A stretch of DNA of 64,000 nt, from contig JANDJZ010001748.1 of assembly GCA_027943245.1 (NCBI GenBank), forward strand, positions 62,001-126,000, given 5' to 3'. The notes under the pieces were generated by a model that saw only the letters and a list, made by a program, of their open reading frames with translations, had not been told where the DNA came from and did not search any database. Made by a program: the position numbers and the translations under genes. Source of the stretch: Acanthamoeba sp. SK_2022b. Lineage: Eukaryota; Discosea; Longamoebia; Acanthamoebidae. Shown piece after piece: positions 47,214 to 56,764 of this stretch; position 1 is the stretch's first letter, and every line of letters begins with the position of its first letter.

Positions 47214-47950
47214 CGATCCTGGTAACCCGCCCATCGCCTTCGGGCGAGCAGTTAGTGAGCCGGCTGCGCGCACTCGGCCGGGTTGCCTATCATGCACCGC
47301 TGATCGACTTCGCCCCCGGCGGCGATCTGCCGCAGCTGCCGCAAGCGTTGCAGCAGCTTAGCGCCGGCGATCTGGTGTTCGTGCTGTCGCAGCATTCGGT
47401 GAACTATGCCGATTCGGTCATCGGCCGCGCCGGGCTGAGCTGGCCCGCGCACCTGACTTATTACGCCATCGGCCGCACCACCGGGCTGGCGCTGCACCGT
47501 ATCAGCAGTTTGCCGGTGGAATACCCGCGTGAACGCGAGATCAGCGAAACGCTGCTGCTGCTGCCGGCGCTGCAAAAGCTGGCGGGCAAACGCGCGCTGA
47601 TTTTGCGCGGCAACGGCGGCCGCGAGCTGCTGGGCACGACGCTGAGCGAGCGCGGCGCCGACGTCAGCTATTATGAATGCTATCAACGCAGCCCGGTGCA
47701 CTACGACGGCAGCGAGCAAAGCGCCCACTGGCAGCGTGCCGGTGTGGATACGCTGGTGGTGACCAGCGGTGAAATGTTACAACAGCTCTATACTTTAGTT
47801 CCTGATTACTATCGTTCTTCATGGCTGCTGCGTTGCCGCCTGGTAGTAGTGAGCGAACGCCTGGCTACCCTCGCCCGGGACTTGGGCTGGCGTACGATTC
47901 GGGTAGCTGACAACGCCGATAATGACGCGCTGATCCGCGCGCTACAATAA
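47210..47950 (+). CDS. hemD: HemD, uroporphyrinogen-III synthase
   Basis: The product is 246 residues long, the same as E. coli HemD. It closes hydroxymethylbilane with inversion of ring D. The family is weakly conserved in sequence. Visible landmarks are [53 protein letters not shown] and the tyrosine-containing [10 protein letters not shown]. The start overlaps the hemC stop (ATGA), so the two enzymes, which must work together because the intermediate is unstable, are translationally coupled. Confidence 0.97.
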   Translation: MTILVTRPSPSGEQLVSRLRALGRVAYHAPLIDFAPGGDLPQLPQALQQLSAGDLVFVLSQHSVNYADSVIGRAGLSWPAHLTYYAIGRTTGLALHRISSLPVEYPREREISETLLLLPALQKLAGKRALILRGNGGRELLGTTLSERGADVSYYECYQRSPVHYDGSEQSAHWQRAGVDTLVVTSGEMLQQLYTLVPDYYRSSWLLRCRLVVVSERLATLARDLGWRTIRVADNADNDALIRALQ

Positions 47951-47972
47951 TCTGACTATGGGATGTGCCACT

Positions 47973-49097
47973 ATGACGGAACAAAATACCCCATCCGCCC
48001 CGGTTGAAGAGCCAACCACCGCGGTTGAGAGCTCCCAGCAGCCAGCCGCTGCCAGCCGCAAAGGAAAGAACACCGGCCCGGTGCTCGGCGCGATCGCTAT
48101 CGTGCTGGTCATCGCCCTCGGCGCGGGCGGCTATTACCACACGCACAAGCAGGCGCAACAGCTGATCGCCGCCAATCAGGCGCTGCAGCAGCAGCTTGAA
48201 GGCGTGAAGCAGAGCCAACAGCAGGAAAGAAATGCGCTGGAGGGCCTGTTGCAGCAGCAGGGTAAAACCCTGGACGCCGCCGATCGCGAGCAGGCGAATC
48301 TGGCGCGCCAATTGAGCGAACTGCAGGAAAAAGTGGCGACCATCTCCGGCAGCGACGCCAAAACCTGGCTGCTGGCGCAGGCCGATTTCCTGGTGAAAAT
48401 GGCCGGCCGCAAGCTGTGGAGCGATCAGGACGTCACCAGCGCCGCCGCGCTGCTGAAAAGCGCCGACGCCAGCCTGGCGGACATGAACGATCCGAGCCTG
48501 CTCGACGTGCGCCGCGCCATTACCGAAGACATCAGCACGCTTTCTACGCTGACCCAGATCGATTACGACGGCATCATCCTCAAGGTCAATCAGCTGTCCA
48601 ATCAGGTGGATAACCTGCGTCTGGCGGATAACGACACCGACGAAGCGCCGATGGATCAAAACAGCAGCGAACTCTCCAGCTCGATCGGCGAGTGGCGGCA
48701 GAACCTGGCCAAGAGCTGGCGCAATTTCATGGCCGACTTCATCACCATCCGTCGCCGCGACACCAGCGCCGAGCCGCTGCTGGCACCGAACCAGGACATC
48801 TACCTGCGCGAAAACATCCGTTCGCGCCTTCTGGTGGCCGCGCAGGCCATCCCGCGCCACCAGAACGAGACCTACAAGCAATCGCTGGAAACCGTCTCCA
48901 CCTGGGTGCGCGCCTATTTCGACGCCACCGATCCGGCGACCAAGGCCTTCCTGGAAGAGCTGGACAGCCTGGGCCAACAGTCGATCTCGATGGACGTGCC
49001 GGATCAGCTGAAAAGCCAGCCGCTGCTGGAAAAAGTGATGCAGACCCGGGTGCGCAACCTGATGACCCAGTCCCCTGCCGCTCACCAGGAGGGTTAA
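47973..49097 (+). CDS. hemX: HemX, membrane protein of the hem operon
   Basis: The product is 374 residues long (E. coli 393). A short disordered start is followed by one membrane helix (about 36-56) and a coiled-coil ([19 protein letters not shown]). Then comes the highly conserved periplasmic domain with [20 protein letters not shown] and [20 protein letters not shown]. It was once called a uroporphyrinogen methylase, but no methyltransferase motif is present and its role is unsettled. The C-terminal Ala/Pro tail of E. coli is missing. I took ATG 47973 (MTEQN), which matches the family start, over an in-frame ATG at 47958. Confidence 0.93.
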   Translation: MTEQNTPSAPVEEPTTAVESSQQPAAASRKGKNTGPVLGAIAIVLVIALGAGGYYHTHKQAQQLIAANQALQQQLEGVKQSQQQERNALEGLLQQQGKTLDAADREQANLARQLSELQEKVATISGSDAKTWLLAQADFLVKMAGRKLWSDQDVTSAAALLKSADASLADMNDPSLLDVRRAITEDISTLSTLTQIDYDGIILKVNQLSNQVDNLRLADNDTDEAPMDQNSSELSSSIGEWRQNLAKSWRNFMADFITIRRRDTSAEPLLAPNQDIYLRENIRSRLLVAAQAIPRHQNETYKQSLETVSTWVRAYFDATDPATKAFLEELDSLGQQSISMDVPDQLKSQPLLEKVMQTRVRNLMTQSPAAHQEG

Positions 49098-49100
49098 GCC

Positions 49101-50297
49101 ATGTTACGCGTGCTATTTCTGTTCCTGGTGGTGATCGCCAGCGTGGTGCTCGGGCCGATGCTGGCCGGGCATCAGGGCTATGTGCTGATCCAGACCGATA
49201 ATTACAATATTGAAACCAGCGTCACCGGCCTGGTGATTATGCTGGTGCTGCTGTTCGTGGTGCTGCTGGCGATCGAGTGGATCCTGCGCCGCATCTTCCG
49301 TACCGGCGCCCGCACGCGCGGTTGGTTTATCGGCCGCAAGCGCACCCGCGCGCGCCAGCAAACCAAAGCCGCGCTGATCAAGCTGGCGGAAGGCGACTAC
49401 AAGCAGGTCGAGAAGCTGATGACGCGCAACGCCGACCACGCCGAACAGCCGGTGGTGAACTACCTGCTGGCCGCCGAGGCCGCACAGCAACGCGGCGACG
49501 ACTTCCGTACCAATCAGTATCTGGAGCGCGCCGCCGAAGCGGCCGACACCGATCAACTGCCGGTGGACATTACCCGGGTTCGCATCCAGCTGGCGCAGGG
49601 CGAGAACCACGCCGCGCGCCACGGCGTCGATCGCCTGCTGAACCAGGCGCCGCGTCATCCGGAAGTGCTGCGTCTGGCGGAACAAGCCTATCTGCGCACT
49701 GGCGCCTACGCGTCGCTGCTGGAAGTGCTGCCGTCGATGCGTAAAATCGAACTCCACAGCGAAGAACAGCTGCAGGCTCTGCAGCAACAGGCGTACATCG
49801 GGCTGATGAATCAGGCGATGGCGGACGAAGGCAGCGAAGGCCTGAAGCGCTGGTGGAAAGATCAGAGCCGCAAGACGCGTCACGAAGTGCCGCTGCAAAT
49901 CGCGATGGTGGAACACCTGATCGAATGCAACGACCACGAACTGGCGCAGGAGATTGTGCTCGACAGCCTGAAGCGCCAATACGACGAGCGCCTGGTGCTG
50001 TTGCTGCCGCGGCTGAAATCCGGCAACCCCGAGCAGTTGGAAAGAGCGCTGCGTCAGCAGATGAAACAACACGGCGCGACGCCGCTGCTGAACAGCACGC
50101 TGGGGCAGCTGTTGATGAAGCACGGCGAGTGGCAGCAAGCGGCCGACGCCTTCCGTGAAGCGCTGAAACAGCGCCCGGATGCCTACGACTACGCCTGGTT
50201 GGCCGATACGCTGGAGAAACTGCATCGTTCGGATGAAGCGGCGCAGATGCGGCGTGAGGGGCTGATGTTGACGCTGAAACAGAACGGCGGCGAATAA
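49101..50297 (+). CDS. hemY: HemY, TPR membrane protein of the hem operon
   Basis: The product is 398 residues long, the same as E. coli HemY. Two N-terminal membrane helices (about 3-22 and 42-65) bracket the conserved HQGYVLIQTDNYNIETSVTG. The rest is a cytoplasmic or periplasmic run of TPR-like helices (for example NYLLAAEAAQQRGDDFRTNQYLERA, read in two parts). It shares only its name with protoporphyrinogen oxidase of Gram-positive bacteria. Its proposed role is as a scaffold or coordinator of heme enzymes. It follows hemX by three bases and is the last gene of the operon; a strong terminator follows. Confidence 0.94.
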   Translation: MLRVLFLFLVVIASVVLGPMLAGHQGYVLIQTDNYNIETSVTGLVIMLVLLFVVLLAIEWILRRIFRTGARTRGWFIGRKRTRARQQTKAALIKLAEGDYKQVEKLMTRNADHAEQPVVNYLLAAEAAQQRGDDFRTNQYLERAAEAADTDQLPVDITRVRIQLAQGENHAARHGVDRLLNQAPRHPEVLRLAEQAYLRTGAYASLLEVLPSMRKIELHSEEQLQALQQQAYIGLMNQAMADEGSEGLKRWWKDQSRKTRHEVPLQIAMVEHLIECNDHELAQEIVLDSLKRQYDERLVLLLPRLKSGNPEQLERALRQQMKQHGATPLLNSTLGQLLMKHGEWQQAADAFREALKQRPDAYDYAWLADTLEKLHRSDEAAQMRREGLMLTLKQNGGE

Positions 50298-50314
50298 CGC
50301 CCTGTCTGAGAGAG

Positions 50315-50346
50315 AAAAGCGCGGCCCCGATGCCGCGCTTTTTTTT
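50315..50346 (+). terminator. Rho-independent terminator of hemCDXY
   Basis: AAAAGCGCGGC-ccgat-GCCGCGCTTTTTTTT, 18 bases after the hemY stop, with a stem of about ten base pairs and eight T. Confidence 0.93.
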
Positions 50347-50369
50347 GCCCAATGGCTTTCTGAAGCGCA

Positions 50370-50575
50370 AAAAAAACACTTGCCGCAGGGCAAGTGTATA
50401 AAGAAGCAATCAGGTCTAGGACAACAGGGGCGGTGCCTCACTCAACGTTTTGCCCTGAGCGTGATGACGGGTTAGTCATCGTTCTCGTGGGCGATAGGCA
50501 CCCTAAATCGGCTCTGCGTCATTCCCAGGGTTTATGAGGCCTAAGGCGAACATAAGAGGTGGAATGAGCATCTAC
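50370..50575 (-). ncRNA. glmZ: GlmZ small regulatory RNA
   Basis: On the minus strand the RNA begins GTAGATGCTCATTCCA, continues CTCTTATGTTCGCCTTAG and GAATGACGCAGAGCCG, and later has ACGTTGAGTGA, CTGTTGTCCT and AGACCTG. These blocks match E. coli GlmZ in order and spacing. The RNA ends in the terminator ACACTTGCC-ctgc-GGCAAGTGTTTTTTTT. The total is about 206 bases, close to the 207 of E. coli, and it lies after hemY as there. GlmZ, with Hfq, activates glmS translation and is destroyed by RapZ/RNase E when amino sugars are plentiful. Confidence 0.93.
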
Positions 50576-50586
50576 GCAATAGATAT

Positions 50587-50602
50587 TGCATTTGGCGTGC
50601 CA
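50587..50602 (-). promoter_or_regulatory. Sigma-54 promoter of glmZ
   Basis: On the minus strand TGGCACGCCAAATGCA has the -24 GG and -12 GC ten bases apart and fits TGGCACG-N4-TTGCA with one change. It ends 11 bases before the predicted glmZ start. A sigma-54 promoter is known for glmY and glmZ in several Enterobacterales. Confidence 0.88.
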
Positions 50603-50731
50603 ACTTTTAAATTTAGGCTCTCAAATAGAAAAATATAGCGCAATATATTGAAATTATTGTCTTTTTATTTAACCTTCATTTCCCGTCACAAATCACTCTC
50701 TGGTGTTCCTTGCCGGCGGCCTTTATCAGGT

Positions 50732-50844
50732 TGTCGCCTCGAAACGACGACTTAAGTCAAAGCTAGCTTTATCTTTTAAAATCAAATAATTATTTGTCTC
50801 AACCTGACGACAGCACAGGATGGTATTGTCGCTGAAAACCAACA
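50732..50844. promoter_or_regulatory. Three GlrR-type activator sites upstream of glmZ
   Basis: TGTC-N10-GACA occurs exactly at 50796-50813 (TGTCTCAACCTGACGACA). One-mismatch copies lie at 50732-50749 (TGTC-N10-GACG) and 50827-50844 (TGTC-N10-AACA). They are 130-270 bases upstream of the sigma-54 promoter, the usual distance for an enhancer-binding protein. The GlrK/GlrR (QseE/F) genes are not in this window. Confidence 0.8.
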
Positions 50845-50883
50845 CGTTTGCAGGCCGACACCAGATGCTCCCCCTGGAAGGCA

Positions 50884-50911
50884 AAAAGCCCGTGCGGTGC
50901 TGCACGGGCTT
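50884..50911 (-). terminator. Distal terminator of the tRNA operon
   Basis: On the minus strand AAGCCCGTGC-agcacc-GCACGGGCTTTTTG forms a 10-bp stem with a T run. It would stop transcripts that pass the earlier hairpins after tRNA-Pro. Confidence 0.85.
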
Positions 50912-50963
50912 GTCGATGTTCCCTTCGTCATGCTGAGAAGAACTTGCTTTCATAAACGACAGA

Positions 50964-51018
50964 CGAAAAAAAACCGACTTGCGTCGGTTTCTTTGAGAGT
51001 GGTCGGCGAAAGAGGATT
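50964..51018 (-). repeat. Degenerate copy of the tRNA-Pro 3' end plus terminator
   Basis: About 55 bases repeat the sequence at 51125-51179 with few changes. They include the terminator AAACCGAC-TTGC-GTCGGTTT and the last 19 bases of tRNA-Pro (TGGTCGGCGA then AGAGGATT, read on the plus strand). The period is 161 bases. The rest of the tRNA is absent. Confidence 0.85.
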
Positions 51019-51035
51019 ACGCCCATCTTTGATGC

Positions 51036-51104
51036 GCGCCCTGCGGGCCGTTGCTGAAGCAACGTTGTCTCGCTACGCGAGGCTCGAACCTCCTGCGGAG
51101 GTGC
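51036..51104 (-). repeat. Array of four short palindromes within the tRNA-end repeat
   Basis: Four hairpins follow one another: GCCC-tgc-GGGC (51038-51048), GTTGC-tgaa-GCAAC (51050-51063), CTCGC-tac-GCGAG (51069-51081) and ACCTCC-tgc-GGAGGT (51088-51102). Between the last two lies GGCTCGAACC, which resembles a tRNA T-loop. On the minus strand a 13-codon frame, ATGAGGATGAGCACCTCC onward, runs through it. Confidence 0.75.
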
Positions 51105-51127
51105 TCATCCTCATAAACTGCAGGCGT

Positions 51128-51152
51128 AAAAAAACCGACTTGCGTCGGTTTC
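51128..51152 (-). terminator. First terminator after tRNA-Pro
   Basis: On the minus strand AAACCGAC-gcaa-GTCGGTTTTTTT begins about ten bases after the tRNA-Pro CCA end. It has an 8-bp stem and seven T. Confidence 0.88.
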
Positions 51153-51160
51153 TTTGAAAG

Positions 51161-51237
51161 TGGTCGGCGAGAGAGGATTCGAACCTCCGACCCACTGGTC
51201 CCAAACCAGTTGCGCTACCAAGCTGCGCTACTCGCCG
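51161..51237 (-). tRNA. proM: tRNA-Pro (TGG anticodon)
   Basis: The minus strand starts CGGCGAGTAGCGCAG and ends GCCGACCA with encoded CCA, 77 bases in all. The anticodon arm CTGGTTTGGGACCAG places TGG at 34-36. The T arm is GGAGGTTCGAATCC. Gene order Arg-His-Leu-Pro matches the E. coli argX-hisR-leuT-proM operon. Confidence 0.97.
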
Positions 51238-51311
51238 ATTTGTGTTGCTCATACTACCTGATTTATCAGACTGTTGTCCATATAAATCTTATATTTATCA
51301 GATATTTTGCG

Positions 51312-51398
51312 TGGTGCGAAGAGAGGGACTTGAACCCTCACGTCCGTAAGAACACTAACACCTGAAGCTAGCGCGTCTACCAATTCCGCCACCTTCGC
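51312..51398 (-). tRNA. leuT: tRNA-Leu (CAG anticodon)
   Basis: An 87-base class II tRNA with a long variable arm (GTGTTCTTACGGACG). The minus strand starts GCGAAGGTGGCGGAATTGG and ends CTTCGCACCA with encoded CCA. The anticodon arm GCTTCAGGTG places CAG. Confidence 0.97.
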
Positions 51399-51439
51399 AC
51401 TGTCACAAAATACTGCTAAATCTTCACTTCGTTAGGAAG

Positions 51440-51515
51440 TGGGGTGGCTAATGGGACTCGAACCCACGACAACTGGAATCACAATCCAGGGCTCTACCAA
51501 CTGAGCTATAGCCAC
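51440..51515 (-). tRNA. hisR: tRNA-His (GTG anticodon)
   Basis: The minus strand starts GTGGCTATAGCTCAG and ends TAGCCACCCCA. The anticodon arm CTGGATTGTGATTCCAG places GTG. Position 51516 supplies the extra 5' G (-1) needed by histidyl-tRNA synthetase. Confidence 0.97.
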
Positions 51516-51578
51516 CATTACTACTTCTTCTTACTCACGCGGTAATATTACCACCGCAGCTCCTGCGCACAAACTTAA

Positions 51579-51655
<77 letters not shown>
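51579..51655 (-). tRNA. argX: tRNA-Arg (CCG anticodon)
   Basis: The minus strand starts GCGCCCGTAGCTCAG and ends GGGCGCGCCA with encoded CCA, 77 bases in all. The anticodon arm CTGCCCTCCGGAGGCAG places CCG. It is the first tRNA of the operon. Confidence 0.97.
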
Positions 51656-51790
51656 GTAGCGCCGTTGCGGGAGGGGATACTACGGATTTACGCCAATTCT
51701 GTCTAGTGCTTTTTCGCAGAAATGTTGCGTTTGATTACGCTTTGCTCACTCCCGCGCACAAAAGCGCACTCCGTAGCCCCTTTTCACCGT

Positions 51791-53194
51791 TTATTGGCGC
51801 GTTTCTACCCGATTTTCAGCCGGATGATGTTTCTTGTGCATGCCGAAAGCGAAGTAGCACAGGCTGACGCCGGCTAAGAAAATCGCCCCGACCAGCAGGG
51901 AAATCCGCGTATCCGGGTTGATTCCCATGCCGACCAGCACGCAAATCAGAAAAGCGATGGTCAGATAGTTCACATACGGGAACATGATCGACTTAAAGCT
52001 GTGATTTTTGATCGCTTCCTTATGGGCGCGGCGGAAATAAAGCTGGCTTATCAGCACCACGAACCACGGCACCATGCCCGGCAGCACGCTCGCGCTGTAG
52101 ACATAGACGAACACCTGCTCCGGATTCGGGATGATGTAGTTCAGCGCGGAACCCACCAACAGGCAGCCGATGGTGACGGCGATGCAGTTCACCGGCACGC
52201 CGCTGGCGGAAAGCTTGGTCAGCGCCGCCGGCAGCTGGCGGTTCTTGGCCAGGGCGTACAGCATGCGGCCGCCGCTGTACATGCCGCTGTTGCAGCCGGA
52301 GAGCGCGGCGGTCAACACCACGAAGTTGATGATGCCCGCGGCGGCAACGATGCCGATCTTGGCGAAGGTCAGCACGAACGGGCTACCGGTGGTGCCGATG
52401 CCGTTCCACGGGAAGATGGTGACGATGACGAAGATTGCGCCGACATAGAAGATCAGGATGCGCCACAGGATATTGTTAATCGCGCGTTTCAGCGTCACCT
52501 GCGGGTTCTTGGCTTCTCCGGCGGTGATGCCCACCAGCTCAACCCCCTGATAGGACGCCACCACGATGCACAGCGCAAACAGGAAGCCTTTCCAGCCGCC
52601 GGCAAAGAAACCGCCGTGCGCCGTCAAATTGGCGAAACCGATAGGTTCACCGCCGTTGCCGAAGCCGAAGAAGATCACCCCCAGCCCCACCAGAATCATC
52701 ACGATGATGGTGGTGACCTTGATCATGGCGAACCAGAACTCCAGCTCCCCATACAGGCGCACCGCCGCCAGGTTGGCCAGCGCCACCATCGCCACGGCGA
52801 TCAGCGCCGGCACCCACTGCGGTATTTCCGGGAACCAGAACTGCACATACACCCCGATGGCGGTGATCTCGGAAATGCCGACGGCAATCCACATAAACCA
52901 GTAGCCCCAGGCGGTCAGGTAACCGAAATAGGGATTCATGTACTTATGCGCGTAAACGGCAAACGAGCCCGCGACCGGCTCGAGGAACAGCATTTCTCCC
53001 ATCGAACGCATAATGAAGAACACGAACAGCCCGGCGATGATGTAAGCCAGCAGCACCGACGGCCCCGCCCACTTCAGCGTACTGGCCGACCCCATAAACA
53101 GGCCGACACCGATGGTGCCCCCCAGAGCGATAAGCTCGATATGCCGGGCCTCAAGGCCCCGGTGTAGCCCTTGCGGTTTCTCTTTGTGTGCCAT
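51791..53194 (-). CDS. yifK: YifK/ThrP, threonine/serine permease
   Basis: A 467-residue amino-acid permease of the APC family with twelve membrane helices (E. coli YifK 461). It has [40 protein letters not shown] and the [23 protein letters not shown] region that marks this branch. Closely related permeases (ProY, AroP) exist, but the position between the tRNA operon and wecG identifies YifK. E. coli YifK imports threonine and serine and is controlled by Lrp and GcvB. ATG 53194 follows TTGAGGAT. Its own promoter lies in the gap to wecG. Confidence 0.93.
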   Translation of the reverse strand: MAHKEKPQGLHRGLEARHIELIALGGTIGVGLFMGSASTLKWAGPSVLLAYIIAGLFVFFIMRSMGEMLFLEPVAGSFAVYAHKYMNPYFGYLTAWGYWFMWIAVGISEITAIGVYVQFWFPEIPQWVPALIAVAMVALANLAAVRLYGELEFWFAMIKVTTIIVMILVGLGVIFFGFGNGGEPIGFANLTAHGGFFAGGWKGFLFALCIVVASYQGVELVGITAGEAKNPQVTLKRAINNILWRILIFYVGAIFVIVTIFPWNGIGTTGSPFVLTFAKIGIVAAAGIINFVVLTAALSGCNSGMYSGGRMLYALAKNRQLPAALTKLSASGVPVNCIAVTIGCLLVGSALNYIIPNPEQVFVYVYSASVLPGMVPWFVVLISQLYFRRAHKEAIKNHSFKSIMFPYVNYLTIAFLICVLVGMGINPDTRISLLVGAIFLAGVSLCYFAFGMHKKHHPAENRVETRQ

Positions 53195-53559
53195 AAATCC
53201 TCAATAATTTTTCTCGGGTTGTGTTTGCCTGCCGGCCGCTGCCGGTCGTTATTGTCATTATTAAAAGAATAAATCATCCCCTGCCGATCGGGTTGGCATC
53301 AACGGGTAGTCGGAGCGAAGTTACCGTGAGAGGGACATCGTTCAGCGCTGTCGCATCAGGCTTCAGCGGCCAGGGATAATTTCCGGGCGGTATCGTTTCG
53401 CATTTCGCCGCTATAAGCAAACCGCAATTTAAAACTTTATGGAATAAATGCAGCGACGTTTAGGGCCGGGGGTTATAGATATGCGGGAGAAACGTGCAAA
53501 AGCAGATTATTGGTACAGCAGACCGGAGCGGAACAGCACTTTCCGCCCCGGATGAGGGA
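53195..53559. other. Intergenic region between wecG and yifK
   Basis: A 365-base gap with no gene. It includes the yifK promoter and leader and, near wecG, a weak hairpin (GCGGAA-cagcact-TTCCGC, 53528-53546) that may end the wec operon. No operator was recognised. Confidence 0.5.
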
Positions 53560-54300
53560 TTACATCTTGCCGCTGTAGTAGTAGCCGACAAACTTCAGCA
53601 GCTTCAACTGTCGGCCGATGCGGCTGGGCTGGCTGAGCAGGCGGTAGAGCCATTCCAGACCGAGGTTCTGCCACACCTTGGGCGCACGCTTCACATGGCC
53701 GGTAAAGACGTCGTAGGTGCCGCCCACGCCCATGTACAGCGCCTGCGGATGCACCTTGCGACAATCGCGCATCAGAATCTCCTGCTTCGGCGATCCCATC
53801 GCCACCGTCACGATAGCGGCGCCACTGGCGCGAATACGCTCGAACAGCGCCTCTCGCTGATCCGGTTTGAAATAGCCGTCCTGGCTGCCCACCAGGTTGA
53901 CATTCCACTGGCTGCGCAGCTTTTGCTCGGTTTCCGCCAAGACCTCGGGCTTGCCGCCGACCAGGAAGACTGGCGTGCCTTCACGGCCGGCGCGCTGCAT
54001 CAAGGCTTCCCACAGATCGGCACCCGCCACGCGCGAAACGTCCGCCGCCGGGTATTTGCGGCGAATCGAACGCACCATGCTGATGCCGTCGGCGTACTTG
54101 TACTCCGCCTCATCCAGCAACGCATGCAGCGCCGGGTCCTCTTCCGCCTTCAGGATCTTTTCCGCGTTCATGGCTACCAGCGTGCCCTGTTTTACCCGGC
54201 CGCCGTCGAACAAAAAGTCCATGCAGTGCGCCATATCGCGAAAGCCCCACAGGCTGAAACCGCGCAGCTCATACTGCGGCACCGAAATCTTTGCTTCCAT
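53560..54300 (-). CDS. wecG: WecG, UDP-ManNAcA transferase (lipid II synthesis of ECA)
   Basis: The product is 246 residues long, the same as E. coli WecG (RffM), a GT26 glycosyltransferase. It adds ManNAcA to undecaprenyl-PP-GlcNAc, the second step of enterobacterial common antigen (ECA) assembly. Landmarks are [12 protein letters not shown] (with the catalytic Asp), [43 protein letters not shown] and [22 protein letters not shown] 54300 ([14 protein letters not shown]) aligns with the E. coli start; ATG 54309, three codons upstream, is possible. It follows wzyE by 14 bases. Confidence 0.96.
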   Translation of the reverse strand: MEAKISVPQYELRGFSLWGFRDMAHCMDFLFDGGRVKQGTLVAMNAEKILKAEEDPALHALLDEAEYKYADGISMVRSIRRKYPAADVSRVAGADLWEALMQRAGREGTPVFLVGGKPEVLAETEQKLRSQWNVNLVGSQDGYFKPDQREALFERIRASGAAIVTVAMGSPKQEILMRDCRKVHPQALYMGVGGTYDVFTGHVKRAPKVWQNLGLEWLYRLLSQPSRIGRQLKLLKFVGYYYSGKM

Positions 54301-54314
54301 CGTTCTCATTACCC

Positions 54315-55682
54315 TTACAAAAGACCGTTCGCCCGAGGCACAGACGCCAGCGCGCGGGCGCGCGTCACTCTGGCCTTGATCAGCCCGGCGGTATCGAACA
54401 GCCAATACAGCAACTTCGCCAGCACCAGACAGGCGCCGAAAATAATGCAGAAAAACACCACGCGCGACACGAAAGAGTCCACCCCTTCACGCGCCAGCAC
54501 GATGATGTTGAACACCGCACCGAAGCAGAAGCCCTGCAGAATGGCCGCCTTATAGCGGTTCGGTTCGGTTTTGCCCAACTCATACAGCCAGTCGAACCAC
54601 TTGATGATCATGCCCACCAGAATCGCGCCGAGCGGGATAAACAGCGCGCCGCCCATCACCACCAGTGAACCGATCAGCGTCGGGGAAATCGCCAGCCCGG
54701 AGTGATTGTTCAGCACTTCCCAGGTGAAATAGTTGGCCGAGTTCAGCACCACGTCCGGCCGGCCCGGCCATAGCCAGGTTGGAATAAAGACGTAGAAATC
54801 ACGCACGATCGGCGCCAGGCCCTGGAAATCGATCTTGTCGTAATTTTGCAGCAGCAGCGCCAGGTTTTCCCACGGCGAGAAGGTATCGCGGGTCAGGTAG
54901 AGGAAGGTATAGAACGCTTCCGCGCCGCTGACGTCCAGGCTGTAACGCTTCAACGCCAGCCAGAACATGCCGACTACGCCGAATATGCCCGCCGCCGCCA
55001 GCATCCACAGCGTGATCCAGCCGCGCACGATGCCGATAAACAGGAACAGCGCGAAGGCGATGATGATGTTGGCGCGGGTGCCGCCGACGATCACGTAGGT
55101 CAGAATACCGAACGCCACCGTCGCCACCAGGAACAAGAACCAGGCGCGCAGATCCTGCCGCAGGAAATAGACCACCAGCATCGCCGGAATGAAGAAGTAG
55201 AAGAACCGCTTGAGCGCCACGCCGGACACGTCGCTGGAGAAAATCTGGCTGTAAGAATTGAGCTTGAACAGCAGGAAGCCGTTCTGCATGAAAAAGATCC
55301 CAACGGTACCGATCGCCACCAATGCCAGCAGCACCCAGGTCATATGAGTCTCTACCCGGTTCATGGTAAACAGCGCCGCACGCGGCTCTGTGCGGCGCTT
55401 GCGCAGCCGAGTCTTGTAGGTGACGTAATAGATGGCGTAAAACGCCGTCGCCGACAGCAGGGCGTACAGCAGAAACTCCACCGGCACCACCTCGACGTCA
55501 AACTGGAACACCAGCAGGCAGGTCAAAGGAAAACCGAAATAGAACGTCAGCAAATACAGCAGCGAGAAGAAGACGTTGAAGTTGAAGCGCACGCGCCGAA
55601 ACTCCTGGTAGGTCAGCGTCAGAATAAACGTCAGGCTGACCAGATAGACGACAAACAGGCCGCCGAATTGCGCCAACGTCAT
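54315..55682 (-). CDS. wzyE: WzyE, ECA polymerase
   Basis: A 455-residue membrane protein (E. coli 450) with about eleven helices. It polymerises ECA trisaccharide units in the periplasm from undecaprenyl-PP-linked units. Conserved stretches include [40 protein letters not shown] and [20 protein letters not shown]. Its start overlaps the end of wecF by four bases. The chain-length regulator wzzE lies outside the window, as expected, upstream of wecB. Confidence 0.96.
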   Translation of the reverse strand: MTLAQFGGLFVVYLVSLTFILTLTYQEFRRVRFNFNVFFSLLYLLTFYFGFPLTCLLVFQFDVEVVPVEFLLYALLSATAFYAIYYVTYKTRLRKRRTEPRAALFTMNRVETHMTWVLLALVAIGTVGIFFMQNGFLLFKLNSYSQIFSSDVSGVALKRFFYFFIPAMLVVYFLRQDLRAWFLFLVATVAFGILTYVIVGGTRANIIIAFALFLFIGIVRGWITLWMLAAAGIFGVVGMFWLALKRYSLDVSGAEAFYTFLYLTRDTFSPWENLALLLQNYDKIDFQGLAPIVRDFYVFIPTWLWPGRPDVVLNSANYFTWEVLNNHSGLAISPTLIGSLVVMGGALFIPLGAILVGMIIKWFDWLYELGKTEPNRYKAAILQGFCFGAVFNIIVLAREGVDSFVSRVVFFCIIFGACLVLAKLLYWLFDTAGLIKARVTRARALASVPRANGLL

Positions 55683-56764
55683 GAGTGCTCTCCCGCCGCC
55701 AACGCCAGGGCTTGCTGCCAGCCGTCGACATAGTTCGGATTGAAGAAGGCGATCGCCTGTTTATCCACCGCCGCCAGCTGACGCTGCGCTTCGCGCACCA
55801 CCGCCTCGTCCAGCGAATCGCCGTAGAACAGCACCGGCAGATGCTGTTCCGCCAAATCCTGCCAGAACGGGTTTTGCCGGCTGAGCACGAAAGGCACGCC
55901 GAACTGAATCAGCAGGCACAGGGTGCCAATCCCCTGCTGGCGATTGAAAATGAAATAGCCCAGATCGCAGGCGCGTAAAATATTGAGGTAGTCCTCAAAC
56001 GCCACCTGCTGCGTGAGCAGCTGCAGGTTTTTCTCGCCGAACAGCGGCAACCCGGCGGCGCGCACCTGCTCGATGTAGGCATCGTTGTTGGCCGGATAAC
56101 CCATCGGCAGGATCACGCGCACGTCGGCGCCGAACTGCTGATGAATCGCCTGCAGCGCTTCGATATGCCGATTGCTGCGATCGCCGGAGTTGCCTACCAG
56201 AATCGTCATCGGCCCGGCCAGGTTTTTCTCGACGTGAACGTCGGTCAGCGCCGGATCCATGCGGGTCGGGAAGTACAGCAGCGAGGCCGGCACCCGCGCA
56301 TGGCGCTGCTGGTAGTGAATCACGTCGCCGCGAGTAGCAAACACGTTCCCTACTCGCCCCTGCGCAATGCGGCGCAGCAGATAGAACAGCCGGAATTTCC
56401 AGCTGGTGGCGTCTTCATACAGATCGGCGCCCCAAATATGCCAACTGACCTGACGCGCCTTGATCTTGCCGCTCAGCAGCGCCAACCACAGCCCCGGATT
56501 GAACTGGCCGTGCAGGAAGAAGCGCGCATCGCGATCGGCCTGGGCACGGGCGATGACCGCCGCCGCCAGGCTTTTCTTGTCTGCGTAGGGCTCAATGTTC
56601 AGGGCGGGGAAATCACCCAGTGCCGCCACATCCTTGGCCGCCACCATAAAATGCCGCGTCTGCTCAGCCGGCAAACGCGGCGCCAGCACGTCGTTGAAGA
56701 AGCGCAGCACCGTCTGGTTATGATGCGGGATATCGGATCCCAGAACGTGAATCAGTATGGTCAT
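55679..56764 (-). CDS. wecF: WecF, TDP-Fuc4NAc transferase (lipid III synthesis)
   Basis: A 361-residue GT56 glycosyltransferase (E. coli RffT, 359). It adds the third sugar, Fuc4NAc, to lipid II of the ECA pathway. Landmarks are [25 protein letters not shown] at the start (read in two parts), [30 protein letters not shown] and [21 protein letters not shown]. It has no membrane span and is peripheral to the inner membrane. It overlaps wzxE by four bases at its 5' end and wzyE by four bases at its 3' end. Confidence 0.96.
   Translation of the reverse strand: MTILIHVLGSDIPHHNQTVLRFFNDVLAPRLPAEQTRHFMVAAKDVAALGDFPALNIEPYADKKSLAAAVIARAQADRDARFFLHGQFNPGLWLALLSGKIKARQVSWHIWGADLYEDATSWKFRLFYLLRRIAQGRVGNVFATRGDVIHYQQRHARVPASLLYFPTRMDPALTDVHVEKNLAGPMTILVGNSGDRSNRHIEALQAIHQQFGADVRVILPMGYPANNDAYIEQVRAAGLPLFGEKNLQLLTQQVAFEDYLNILRACDLGYFIFNRQQGIGTLCLLIQFGVPFVLSRQNPFWQDLAEQHLPVLFYGDSLDEAVVREAQRQLAAVDKQAIAFFNPNYVDGWQQALALAAGEHS

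Noticed and set aside
50726..50953. 75-codon minus-strand frame between glmZ and the tRNA operon
   Set aside because: It runs through the tRNA-operon terminator at 50884-50911 and the GlrR-type sites, so it is unlikely to be a gene.
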